This document shows, one piece after another, positions 17,045 to 25,139 of a stretch of 64,000 nucleotides of DNA. The stretch is taken from contig NZ_WITC01000031.1 in the NCBI RefSeq assembly GCF_009601505.1, forward strand, positions 43,801-107,800. The letters run 5' to 3'. This DNA comes from Sinorhizobium terangae (GTDB lineage: Bacteria; Pseudomonadota; Alphaproteobacteria; Rhizobiales; Rhizobiaceae). Each line of letters starts with the position of its first letter. Positions within the stretch are counted from its first letter, which is position 1. The translations under genes were made by a program, and so were the position numbers. The notes beneath the pieces were generated by a model. The model was not told where the DNA came from and did not search any database. It saw only the letters and a program-made list of their open reading frames with translations.

Positions 17045-18010
17045 CTAGCCGTTATTGCGGCTGCCCTCACGCGGCCGATCCTGCTCTTGACGCGGCTTAT
17101 CCGGGCGCGGTGGTTTGTCCGGCTTGTCGGGTTTGGGTGGCGGCTTGTCCGGCTTGTCCGGTTTTGGCGGTGGCTTGTCCGGCTTGTCCGGTTTGGGCGG
17201 CGGCTTATCCGGCTTGTCCGGTTTAGGCGGCGGCTTATCGGGTTTGTCGGGCTTGGGCGGCGGCTTCTGCGGCGGTGCCTGCTTTTTCTCGGGTTCCGGT
17301 CTGAAGCGCTCGGGCTGCGTTGGCGGAATCGGGAGCGCTGCACGAATGCTGCAACCACCGCCGACCCAGCCGAGGCCGCCGGAAAGCTGCTGGTTGCCGG
17401 AAAGGAATGGTAATGCTCCCTTGTTTCCGAGCGTCTCCAGGATGCGGCTACTGACGCGGCGTGTGTCGGTGACGTTGCCGTTGCGGTTGGCGATCACGCA
17501 GTCGCAACGCCTTGTCAGTTGTTTGCAACCGCCGGGGCCGCAGAAACTGGCCTCTCCGTTGAGCAGAACGAGAGCCGTGGTTCCGTCGCCGCCGACATAG
17601 AAGTCGAAAGCGGTGCCGCGGACACCGATCGTTCCGGCGGGCGTCAGGATCTCGTAGGCGGTGCTTTTCGATTTGCCGCTGACCCAGCGGAACGTGCCCT
17701 TGGTCGCTCTCAGGCTGAGCTTCTGCAAGTTGTTGGAGTCGTCGAAGACGAATTTGTCGATGACGACGGACGAGCCCCAGCCAACCGCCAGTTTGGTTCC
17801 GTCGCGGAACACGAATTGTCCCAGCCCGGATTTTGAGGTGAGAATCCGTTCGTCCCGGTAGACCGGGTCTTTGGCCGCCAGCGGACCGCTCGCACCCCTG
17901 ACTTCAGTCCTGATCCGAACCGCCTCACCGATCGCTTCAGCGGCCATTGACACTGGACTGTAAAAAATGAAGCCGAGTGCAACGATTGCAGCGCCACGCA
18001 AATAGGACAT
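17045..18010 (-). CDS. FecR-domain exported protein with proline-lysine repeat tail
   Basis: A 321-aa exported protein. The signal peptide is 1-23 (ends SMAA). The FecR domain (about 40-155) includes GLGQFVFRDGTKLAVG, KGTFRWVSGKS and TPAGTIGVRGTAFDFYVGG. A short Cys-containing region (CGPGGCKQLTRRCDC) follows. The C-terminal third is a tandem array of the decapeptide KPPPKPDKPD, rigid and highly basic/acidic mixed. FecR domains of this non-TonB type are thought to sense or assemble at the periplasmic face; no sigma factor gene is adjacent. AGGAGGGGTGCC precedes the ATG. Its partner is probably the CHASE2 cyclase that it faces. Confidence 0.83.
   Translation of the reverse strand: MSYLRGAAIVALGFIFYSPVSMAAEAIGEAVRIRTEVRGASGPLAAKDPVYRDERILTSKSGLGQFVFRDGTKLAVGWGSSVVIDKFVFDDSNNLQKLSLRATKGTFRWVSGKSKSTAYEILTPAGTIGVRGTAFDFYVGGDGTTALVLLNGEASFCGPGGCKQLTRRCDCVIANRNGNVTDTRRVSSRILETLGNKGALPFLSGNQQLSGGLGWVGGGCSIRAALPIPPTQPERFRPEPEKKQAPPQKPPPKPDKPDKPPPKPDKPDKPPPKPDKPDKPPPKPDKPDKPPPKPDKPDKPPRPDKPRQEQDRPREGSRNNG
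17100..17270 (-). repeat. 30-bp in-frame tandem repeat in the FecR gene
   Basis: About five near-identical 30-base units encode KPPPKPDKPD. Several units differ by only one or two bases, mostly at third positions. Such arrays expand and contract by slippage, so the length of the tail is likely strain-variable. Confidence 0.85.
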
Positions 18011-18457
18011 GGCACCCCTCCTGGATCACGGCGACTTTGGATTGAAACAGTCCTTAGTCGTTCTTCGTGATCACTTGCCAGAGCGGGGGTGGTTGCTGAA
18101 ATTATTCGCAGGCACTTGCTTTATGCCCCGCTCGCAATTGCTGAATATTTACCATGCGATAGGGCGGGATGTCTCCTAATCCGTTCGGGCTATGTGAATA
18201 AATAGCGTTAAAATCAATGTGTTACGGAGGAGGAGAGTATCCGACTGAGGCGCCGTGGAGCCATAAGAGCGGCTCCGCCGACATGAATTTGCTCCTCGCG
18301 CCGCCATTCAGCAGGCATTCAGCCGTCCGGAGATAAAAGGCATGCAATTCTTCCCGCTCCGGTTTAGGTTGGCGCGGGCTGAAGAGGGGGCCGGAGCTTG
18401 CGGCATGACGCGGCGACCGGCAGTAAAGGGGCGGCGCTCAGGCAGCGCCGGTGGGCG
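18011..18457. promoter_or_regulatory. Divergent intergenic region upstream of the FecR gene and the small exported protein
   Basis: These 447 bases separate two divergent genes. An AT-richer stretch with AATAAATAGCGTTAAAAT lies near 18191-18212. A small hairpin GGAGCC-N8-GGCTCC is near 18258-18277. I found no credible open frame. Confidence 0.35.
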
Positions 18458-18721
18458 ATGAAGACAATTCTGCTTGCTGTGCTTTCCGGCATTCTCATGA
18501 CGGGAGCGGCTTTTGCTGCGTCCGTGACGAACAAGGACGGCGACACCGCCGTGCTCGTCGTCGTCGAGGGCGAGAGCCGGATGGAAGTTGCGATCGGCTC
18601 TGGCGCCACGGAAATGATCTGCCCGAGCGGTTGCTTCGTCACCGCGCCGAGCGGCGACCGCATCGGCCTACAGGGTGACGAAACGATCGAGATCCTCAAC
18701 GGCTCGGTCGTCGTCAAATAG
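18458..18721 (+). CDS. Small exported protein, unknown function
   Basis: An 87-aa product. The signal peptide is 1-21 (MKTILLAVLSG... ending AAFAA). The mature domain is small and beta-rich, with VTNKDGDTAVLVVVEGESRM, a CPSGC motif that could form a disulfide or bind metal, and a final TIEILNGSVVVK. It is taken from the internal ATG at 18458, because the extension to 18398 encodes a non-secretory basic stretch. No family is recognised. Confidence 0.65.
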   Translation: MKTILLAVLSGILMTGAAFAASVTNKDGDTAVLVVVEGESRMEVAIGSGATEMICPSGCFVTAPSGDRIGLQGDETIEILNGSVVVK

Positions 18722-18792
18722 CGATTTGGCGCCCCGACGCGCATGGCGCCGGCTGCCGTTGCCTTGCCGCCGACACCTCAATGGTGTGCCTA

Positions 18793-19212
18793 TCAGGCGT
18801 GATGGCCGCTGACGGCCTTGAGCAGTTCGCCCGTCAATTCCCGGCTGCTGCTGTGGGAAATATCACCGAGCGACAGCATGCCGACCATCCGCTTGTCCTC
18901 GTTGATCACCGGGAGCCGCCGAATTTTCTTTTCCTCCATCAGGCGAATGGCGTCCTCGAGGGATTCGCTCGTGCGGCAAAAGACGATCTGGCTCGTCATC
19001 ACATCACGCACCGTGAGCGAAGAAACGTCGTGGCCGTTGGCGAAAGCGCGCAAGGCAATGTCGCGATCTGTGACCATTCCGATCAGTCGGTCATTTTCGC
19101 CGACGGGCAGGGCGCCGATATCCTCATCCTTCATGATGTGCGCCACCGTGCGCAGGTCTGTGTCCGGCGAGATCCAACGTACTCCAGAATGCATGGCTTC
19201 CGAAATTTGCAT
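18793..19212 (-). CDS. CBS-domain protein
   Basis: A 139-aa cytoplasmic protein made almost entirely of a paired CBS module: ISEAMHSGVRWISPD...VTDRDIALRA and VRDVMTSQIVFC...LSLGDISH. Such stand-alone CBS pairs bind adenosine nucleotides (AMP, ATP, SAM) and regulate partner enzymes. No partner is evident next to it. The start at 19212 is chosen because GGGAGG lies just upstream of the ATG. Confidence 0.87.
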   Translation of the reverse strand: MQISEAMHSGVRWISPDTDLRTVAHIMKDEDIGALPVGENDRLIGMVTDRDIALRAFANGHDVSSLTVRDVMTSQIVFCRTSESLEDAIRLMEEKKIRRLPVINEDKRMVGMLSLGDISHSSSRELTGELLKAVSGHHA

Positions 19213-19350
19213 CGTAACCTCCCTTGTTCGGCAAAGGAAAAGCATAGTCGGAAATCATGGCTAATCGTTGGTATCCCGCGGAATCTCGAAGGGAAGGACC
19301 GCTCGGGCCATCGGTCAAGCGGTCCCGAATGGGACAGCGGCGAGCTGCCC

Positions 19351-20010
19351 TCAGGTCAGATTCCTGCGCCGCTCCAGTTCGGCCTCGGTCGGCTGCTCGA
19401 ATTCGAACGAGCCGGTGGCGACCTCGCCGGCGCGAACGTATTTGTTCACGGTCACCCCAGAGCCCGAAACTTTCGAACTGACGAGCTTCAGCGCCATCGG
19501 CGAGGCGCCGTCGCTGAACAGTTTCTTGCCCTTTCCAAGCACGACCGGAAAGATCGACACATACATCTCGTCGACCAGATCGTTGCGGAAAAGCGTCTGC
19601 AGCAGGTCTGTCGAACCTTGCGTCAGGAGATCCGGCCCTTCCTCGCTTTTCAGCTTCCGGAGCGTGGCCACCACGTCGTTGCCGAGGCTCTGGCTGTTCT
19701 GCCAGTCGAGCTTGAAGTCCGGATTGCGTGTCGCGACGTATTTGGTGATGCGGTCGAACAAGGTGCCGATCGGATCGTCGGCGCCTGCGTAGGGCCAATG
19801 CGCCGCGAAAATGTCGTAGGTTTTCCGCCCCAGCAGAAGGTCGAACGGCGTGGCAAACATCTCGTCCACCGCCGCACCCATCGTCTCGTCGAAATAGGGG
19901 GCCACCCATCCACCAAACTTGAAGCCGCCGACCGGATCCTCATGCGGCCCGCCCGGCGCCTGCATGATTCCGTCAAGACTCACAAATGCACCAACGACGA
20001 TCTTTCTCAT
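19351..20010 (-). CDS. Dihydrofolate reductase / RibD C-terminal family reductase
   Basis: A 219-aa soluble protein with the RibD_C/DHFR-like fold. It has MRKIVVGAFVSLDGIMQAPGG at the start, LLGRKTYDIFAAHWP and then the NADPH-site-like DLLTQGSTDLLQTL. YVSIFPVVLGKGKKLF is near residue 160. These small paralogues are common in soil bacteria and their substrates are unknown. It is too divergent to be the folate enzyme FolA or riboflavin RibD. AGGAGAGCGGCA precedes the ATG. Confidence 0.83.
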   Translation of the reverse strand: MRKIVVGAFVSLDGIMQAPGGPHEDPVGGFKFGGWVAPYFDETMGAAVDEMFATPFDLLLGRKTYDIFAAHWPYAGADDPIGTLFDRITKYVATRNPDFKLDWQNSQSLGNDVVATLRKLKSEEGPDLLTQGSTDLLQTLFRNDLVDEMYVSIFPVVLGKGKKLFSDGASPMALKLVSSKVSGSGVTVNKYVRAGEVATGSFEFEQPTEAELERRRNLT

Positions 20011-20129
20011 TGCCGCTCTCCTTCGTCATCCTTGTTTCTGTATTTAGGACGCCCGGCAGCGGACGAGACCGACATGGTCCAAAAAAAATTCTTGCGAGCG
20101 CAACGTCATCGGCTGAATTCCGCGGGCGC

Positions 20130-21179
20130 CTATTCCTTGCGCGGCGGCTGGGCGTAATCGGGAATCATGAAGCGCCGGCGATAGCGTCCCGGCGTCAGTC
20201 CGGTGACGCGCTTGAACAGGCGGCGGAAGAAGGCGGGGTCTTCGTAGCCGACCTGCCAGCTGATTTCGTCGACCGGGGCTTCCGTTCGTTCGAGCCGGCG
20301 CTTGGCATCCTCGATCCGCAGACGCTGAACGTAGGCGATCGGGCTCAGCCCGGTCGCGCCGGTGAAGCGGCGTTTGAACGTGCGTTCGGCAAGCCCGGCT
20401 CGGCGAACCATTTCCTCCAGCGGATTGGCGACGGAGAAATGCGTGGCGATCCAGTCTTGCGCAGTCTGGATTGCAACGTCCCCATGGTCGTTGCGCCCCT
20501 CGAAGACTATGTAGGGCGCGAGCCCATCCTGATGCCATTGCAGCGCGAAGTAGCGGGCGACGGCCTGCGCCGCCGTCGCTCCAGCGTGGCGGGCGATCAG
20601 ATAGAGCACCAGATCGTGCCAGGTCATGGAAGCGCCCGACGTGATCAGTTCCTCGCGCTCGCCGGCAACGACAAGAACACGCTCCGGATGGATCGCCACC
20701 TTCGGGAAGGTGCTGTGAAACGCCTCGGCATAGCCGAAATGCACCGTCGCATCGACGCCGTCGAAAAGCCCCGTCTCGGCAAGCAGGAAAACGCCCGAAC
20801 AGGCCGAGCACAAAAGCGCGCCGCGGCGATGCATGGCACGGAGCCAATCGACCAGTTCCGGATGCCGGCCCTTCTGCCATCCGTCCGGTCCGAGCAGCAC
20901 CGAGGGGACGATGACGATGTCCGTCGTCTCGATGGCGGCGATACCACGCTGCACCATCACGGGCACTCGGCTTGCGAGTTCCAGCGGGCCCGGCCACAGT
21001 CCCACGATCTCGACCCCGAAAGGCGGCGCAGACGCTGGTGCATTGCCCGGCGGAGGAAGCAGGGCAAAGGCGTTCATGACGTCGAAAATGCCGCTCAGCG
21101 TCGACACCACCGCCTCGGGAATGGCGACGAGGCTCACGTGAAGTGGATGTATTCCGGTCTCGGCGGTGTTGCGCGGCAT
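20130..21179 (-). CDS. GlxA-type AraC-family regulator (DJ-1/PfpI-like sensor plus HTH)
   Basis: A 349-aa regulator. The N-terminal glutamine-amidotransferase-like domain (about 10-185) carries the nucleophile-elbow-like SACSGVFLLAETGL. The C-terminal AraC DNA-binding domain (about 240-335) has LEEMVRRAGLAERTFKRRF and VDEISWQVGYEDPAFFRRLF. It starts at 21179, and the open frame to 21248 lacks a good start. It is divergent from the methyltransferase at 21349 with about 170 bases between them, so control of that gene is the natural guess. Confidence 0.85.
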   Translation of the reverse strand: MPRNTAETGIHPLHVSLVAIPEAVVSTLSGIFDVMNAFALLPPPGNAPASAPPFGVEIVGLWPGPLELASRVPVMVQRGIAAIETTDIVIVPSVLLGPDGWQKGRHPELVDWLRAMHRRGALLCSACSGVFLLAETGLFDGVDATVHFGYAEAFHSTFPKVAIHPERVLVVAGEREELITSGASMTWHDLVLYLIARHAGATAAQAVARYFALQWHQDGLAPYIVFEGRNDHGDVAIQTAQDWIATHFSVANPLEEMVRRAGLAERTFKRRFTGATGLSPIAYVQRLRIEDAKRRLERTEAPVDEISWQVGYEDPAFFRRLFKRVTGLTPGRYRRRFMIPDYAQPPRKE

Positions 21180-21348
21180 CTCGAATCCATCGGACAGGTA
21201 GCGCCACGTCGGCGAATGAGTTTTACCGCGGGACGGGGCGTGGCGCAAACGGCCCTATTTCGGACAATCCCGCTCTGCCGCTTGGTCGCTGCCGATGCGA
21301 TCCTCTGCAAATCCTTGGATCTTCGGTTGGATGACAGGAGCGGGAAAG

Positions 21349-22428
21349 ATGGAAAACGTGAAGAACAACAAGATCGACCAGGCGAAGCTCGATGCGCTCG
21401 TCTCGCGGGCGATCGGCGATCTCGCTGCGGGTTACGGCGGCGTGATGGTGAGCCTCGGCAACCGCCTTGGCCTCTACAAGGCGATGGCCGGCGCGGGTCC
21501 GCTCACGTCGAGCGAACTGGCGGGTCGTGCCGGCTGCGCCGAACGTTATGTGCGCGAATGGCTCGGCTCGCAGGTGGCGGGCGGTTACGTGACCTATCAT
21601 GCAGGTAGCGGCACCTATGAACTGTCGCCAGAGCAGGCGCTTGTGCTCGCCGAGGAGGACAGCCCTGTCTTCATCCCCCATGCCTGGGCCGTTCCTGCGT
21701 CCATGTGGGCGGACGAGAACAAGGCGGTCGAGGCTTTCCGCAACGGCAACGGTGTTGCCTGGGGTGATCACGACGGTCGGCTCTATTGTGGTGTCGCCGC
21801 TTTCTACAGGAACGCCTACAAGGCAAGCTTGGTCGCCGAGTGGCTGCCGGCACTCGGCGGCGGCATCGAGAAGAAGCTGAGGACGGGCGCCCGTGTGGCC
21901 GATATCGGCTGCGGACACGGGCATTCGACGGTGCTGATGGCGAAAGCCTTTCCCGCCTCGCGCTTTCATGGTTTCGACATCCATCCGGAGTCGGTCATCG
22001 AGGCGCGCAAGGTGGCGGAAGAAGCAGGCGTTTCGGATCGGGTCACCTTTGCAACCGCGCGGGCGGACAGTTACCCTGGCTCGGATTATGACCTCATCTG
22101 CTTCTTCGACTGCCTGCACGACATGGGCAACCCGGTCGGCGCCGCGGCGCATGCGGCAAAGGCGATCGCAGGCGAGGGAGCGGTGATGTTGGTGGAACCC
22201 TTCGCCAACGATCGGGTCGAAGACAATGTCTCGCCGGTCGCGCGGATCTACTACGCGGCGTCCACCACGATCTGCTGCGCGCATGCGATCTCGGACGGTG
22301 GCCATCTGGTGCTCGGGGCTCAGGCCGGCGAGTCACGCCTCGCGGACGTCTTCCGCAAGGCCGGCTTCAGCCGCTTCCGCCGGGCGCTGGAGACGCCGTT
22401 CAACCTCATACTCGAGGCGCGGCTCTAA
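21349..22428 (+). CDS. SAM-dependent class I methyltransferase with winged-helix N-terminus
   Basis: A 359-aa protein. The N-terminal dimerisation/winged-helix region (about 10-115) has LTSSELAGRAGCAERYVREWL, as in O-methyltransferase-like enzymes. The Rossmann methyltransferase domain has motif I VADIGCGHGHSTVLMAK (about 182-198), the acidic FHGFDIHPESV and a post-motif CFFDCLHDMG. The substrate is unknown. AGGAG eight bases before the ATG at 21349 fixes the start. It is probably controlled by the divergent GlxA-type regulator. Confidence 0.83.
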   Translation: MENVKNNKIDQAKLDALVSRAIGDLAAGYGGVMVSLGNRLGLYKAMAGAGPLTSSELAGRAGCAERYVREWLGSQVAGGYVTYHAGSGTYELSPEQALVLAEEDSPVFIPHAWAVPASMWADENKAVEAFRNGNGVAWGDHDGRLYCGVAAFYRNAYKASLVAEWLPALGGGIEKKLRTGARVADIGCGHGHSTVLMAKAFPASRFHGFDIHPESVIEARKVAEEAGVSDRVTFATARADSYPGSDYDLICFFDCLHDMGNPVGAAAHAAKAIAGEGAVMLVEPFANDRVEDNVSPVARIYYAASTTICCAHAISDGGHLVLGAQAGESRLADVFRKAGFSRFRRALETPFNLILEARL

Positions 22429-22464
22429 GCCGAGTAAGCGTTCGGAAACTGCGTTGTCATGAGC

Positions 22465-22506
22465 ACTGGAGCGTTTCACCGTTTAGACAGGGTGAAACGC
22501 TCCAGT
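22465..22506. repeat. Perfect 16-bp inverted repeat downstream of the methyltransferase gene
   Basis: ACTGGAGCGTTTCACC, a 10-base loop and GGTGAAACGCTCCAGT form an uninterrupted 16-bp stem, 37 bases past the methyltransferase stop. There is no T-run, so it is either an attenuating hairpin or an intergenic palindromic repeat and not a classical terminator. Confidence 0.8.
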
Positions 22507-22588
22507 CACGCCGCCCATTTCGGATGCCGCTGTGTAGCCGCAATTCGCGGCTGGACGCGCCGTCGCAAACATCTCACTATGCCGGGCC

Positions 22589-23152
22589 ATGACCGTTCCG
22601 CAGGATTTGATATGCCGGCCCTATCGCCAGCTTGCGCGCAACGCCCGGCTCGCCAATGCGCGGCTCGATCGCGCCTGCATGGCGCTTCGTCCCGGTGAGT
22701 GGGAGGCGCCGCGAACGTCCTTCTTCCCATCGCTCAAGGAGACGATGGTCCATCTTCTGAATGCCGATCGGTATTATATCGACGCGCTGCGTGGCGAACG
22801 CCTCGGGCTGGCGAGACCACCAGGCAGCCGCGCGACGGCGGCCGAATTTTCGATCGAACGGGCGGAGGTCGACGAATGTCTGGTCGAGTTCAGCGAGAGC
22901 CTGACGGCGGAGGCGCTTTCACGCAAGATCAGCATTCCCTGGCCGGAGAGGACACTCGCTGAAACTGTCGCCGATACATTGCTTCACGTTTTCATGCACG
23001 GCCAGCACCACCGCGGCCAGATCCACTCGATGCTTTCGGGAACAAGCGTCCCGCCGCCACAGATCGACGAATTCATCCTCGCCGATAATGGCGAGGCGCG
23101 CGCCGAAGACCTCAAGGCATTGGGCTGGACCGAAGCGCGGCTAACGCGATAG
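22589..23152 (+). CDS. DinB-family putative metalloprotein
   Basis: A 187-aa four-helix-bundle protein of the DinB/YfiT superfamily. Candidate metal ligands are a His in TMVHLLNADRYYID (about residue 53) and the cluster VFMHGQHHRGQIHSML (about 131-146), in the positions typical of the family. Members include thiol-dependent transferases and DNA-damage-induced proteins. Substrate and induction cannot be inferred here. It stands alone. Confidence 0.8.
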   Translation: MTVPQDLICRPYRQLARNARLANARLDRACMALRPGEWEAPRTSFFPSLKETMVHLLNADRYYIDALRGERLGLARPPGSRATAAEFSIERAEVDECLVEFSESLTAEALSRKISIPWPERTLAETVADTLLHVFMHGQHHRGQIHSMLSGTSVPPPQIDEFILADNGEARAEDLKALGWTEARLTR

Positions 23153-23241
23153 AGGCGGCTGACGGGACAGGCGTGCCCACCCTTTGCGCTCGACCCCAAG
23201 GCGTCCTATTGTAGGACGTCGTTCGCCGTTCGGGGGCATGC

Positions 23242-24309
23242 ATGTCGGCACGGCCTTTCTCGAAGATTTCCGCGCCGTTCAATGGGCTGCTCGCAGCGAT
23301 TGGGCTGGTGGCGGTCGCCGTCCTCACCACACCGGACATCACCGGACGGGCGAGGCTCGGGTTGCAGCTCCTGCTCGTGGCGATCTGGGGTATCTATCTC
23401 CTGCAACTGGTCGAGACACTCGTCCTGCGGCGCGCGAAAGGTCCGCAGGACAGCACGCCGGCAGTTGCCATCGATTTTCTGGCCGTTCTGGTGCCTCTTG
23501 CTGGCTTCCTGTTCGCCTCCACGCGCGATCAGGAGCTTTTCTGCGCCATCTGGCTGTTGAAGCCGCTGCGAAACTCCGCTTTCTTCCGGCTGATCGGCAG
23601 GGTGATTAGCAGCGAGGCACGCAACCTGATCGGCGTCACATCGGTATTCGGCCTCGTCCTGTTCGCTGCGGCGCTTGCGGGTTATCTCATCGAGCGCGAC
23701 GTCCAGCCGGATAAATTCGGCAGCATCCCGCAGGCAATGTGGTGGGCGGTCGTCACACTGTCGACTACCGGCTATGGCGACGAGATTCCGCAGAGCTTCG
23801 CCGGCCGGGTGCTGGCCGGGTTGGTGATGATGTGCGGCATCGGCATCTTCGCGCTCTGGGCAGGCCTCCTCGCCACCGGTTTCTATGCAGAAATCCGTCG
23901 CCAGGATTTCGTACGCAATTGGCAGCTTGTCGCCGCTGTGCCGCTATTCGAGAATCTCGGTTCGTCCGCTCTTGTCGAGATCGTCAGAGCGCTGAGGCCA
24001 CGCCTCGTGCCGGCCGGCGCCGTGATCTGCCGCAAGGGTGAGGCCGGCGATCAGATGTACTTCATCGTCGAGGGGCGTGTCTGCGTTGCGACGCCCAATC
24101 CGATCGAGCTTGGCCCCGGCAGCTTCTTCGGGGAGATGGCGCTGATCAGCGGCGAGCCCCGCTCGGCAACCGTCAGCGCCGCGACCGAGGTCTCGCTGCT
24201 GTCGCTGCACGCGGAGGACTTCCAGATGCTGTCCATCAGCAACCCGGACATCGCTGACATCATCCGGAGGACTGCGCTGGAACGGCGCGGCGCCACGCCG
24301 AAGGCTTGA
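23242..24309 (+). CDS. Cyclic-nucleotide-gated potassium channel, MlotiK1-like
   Basis: An inner-membrane K+ channel opened by cAMP. The 355 aa match the size of Mesorhizobium MlotiK1. There are six membrane segments over about 12-215, a selectivity filter TTGYGD at 175-180, and a cyclic-nucleotide-binding domain at 228-345. The phosphate-binding cassette FGEMALISGEPRSATV (296-311) includes the Arg that contacts the cyclic phosphate. The C-terminal TALERRGA also recalls MlotiK1. As there, the voltage-sensor-like helix has few basic residues. Three nucleotide cyclases in the same window could supply its ligand. Confidence 0.92.
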   Translation: MSARPFSKISAPFNGLLAAIGLVAVAVLTTPDITGRARLGLQLLLVAIWGIYLLQLVETLVLRRAKGPQDSTPAVAIDFLAVLVPLAGFLFASTRDQELFCAIWLLKPLRNSAFFRLIGRVISSEARNLIGVTSVFGLVLFAAALAGYLIERDVQPDKFGSIPQAMWWAVVTLSTTGYGDEIPQSFAGRVLAGLVMMCGIGIFALWAGLLATGFYAEIRRQDFVRNWQLVAAVPLFENLGSSALVEIVRALRPRLVPAGAVICRKGEAGDQMYFIVEGRVCVATPNPIELGPGSFFGEMALISGEPRSATVSAATEVSLLSLHAEDFQMLSISNPDIADIIRRTALERRGATPKA

Positions 24310-24343
24310 GCAGTGGGGCTCGCCGTCAAGGGGGCTGCCCCAA

Positions 24344-24751
24344 TCAGGTCGGGTCCTTTTCATAAGTCCTTATCCCCGGCGGCAGTTGTACCCAGGAATG
24401 GCGGCGGCAGTCATAGACCGAGTCTTCGGGCGGCGGAAAGCTGGGGTCTGCGAGGGCGCCGACCGCGACTGCCACCGACGATTCCTCGTAACCCTCCTCG
24501 GTATGGAAGAGATTCGTCCCGCAGACGGGGCAGAAGCGGAACCTGAATCGCGCACCTTGATCACCGGTACGGACGTATTCGGTTGCGGTGCCGGAGACAG
24601 TGTAGGGGGCGGCGAAGGCGGCAAGCGCTGCAAAAACGCTACCCGTCCGGCGCTGGCAGGCGAAGCAGTGGCATACGCCGACGCCGAGCGGTTCGCCCTG
24701 AACGTCGATCCGAAGCTGGCCGCAGGAGCATGAGGCTGTTCGGGAACGCAT
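24344..24751 (-). CDS. GFA-family zinc protein
   Basis: A protein of about 135 aa of the glutathione-dependent formaldehyde-activating (Gfa/CENP-V) fold. Zinc ligands are visible as CSCGQL, CHCFACQRRTG and FCPVCGTNLF. Family members were named for Gfa of Paracoccus, but most are of unknown substrate. The start is taken at 24751 because GAGGTG lies just upstream. It converges on the channel gene. Confidence 0.85.
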   Translation of the reverse strand: MRSRTASCSCGQLRIDVQGEPLGVGVCHCFACQRRTGSVFAALAAFAAPYTVSGTATEYVRTGDQGARFRFRFCPVCGTNLFHTEEGYEESSVAVAVGALADPSFPPPEDSVYDCRRHSWVQLPPGIRTYEKDPT

Positions 24752-24824
24752 GGTGCACCTCATTGAAGCTTTGGTGGTGGTCGGTCCGATCTAGTCAAGC
24801 TGATGCCCGCGGTAGACCGTGAGC

Positions 24825-25064
24825 TCAGCCATCGCCATCATAGTAGCGCTCGGGATAATGTCGCTTGCCTTCGTCGTCACGATATAGCCGGCGCAGAAGG
24901 TAGCGCTGACAGCGGCCATCGTCGCAGTGGGTTTCGACGACCCGCTCGCTGACGACCCCGTTGCTGGACGAACTGTTCGAACTCGAATTTGACGATTGGC
25001 TCCCGGCCAACGCCGTGCCGGCAGTTATCGCCACGGCAGCAAGCAGGACAAGCTCTATGCGCAT
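24825..25064 (-). CDS. Small exported Ser-rich protein
   Basis: A 79-aa product. The signal peptide is 1-20 (ends TALA), followed by a Ser/Asn-rich linker. A short charged domain contains two cysteines (THCDDGRCQRYLLRRLY) and an acidic-aromatic tail (HYPERYYDGDG). AAGGAGAGCGAT before the ATG is a strong ribosome site, which supports expression. No family is recognised. Confidence 0.7.
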   Translation of the reverse strand: MRIELVLLAAVAITAGTALAGSQSSNSSSNSSSSNGVVSERVVETHCDDGRCQRYLLRRLYRDDEGKRHYPERYYDGDG

Positions 25065-25139
25065 ATCGCTCTCCTTCCGTCGCCGCCATATTCAGGGGCG
25101 GCGCCTGAATTGGCGATGAACGCTGCTACGCACGCCCGT

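Noticed and set aside
18781..20157. 458-codon plus-strand open frame
   Set aside because: It is antisense to both the CBS-domain and the RibD/DHFR-like genes, which are well supported. No domain is seen in the plus-strand product.
19986..21608. 540-codon plus-strand open frame
   Set aside because: It runs antisense to the GlxA-type regulator and then out of frame through the methyltransferase gene. Composition is typical of a shadow.
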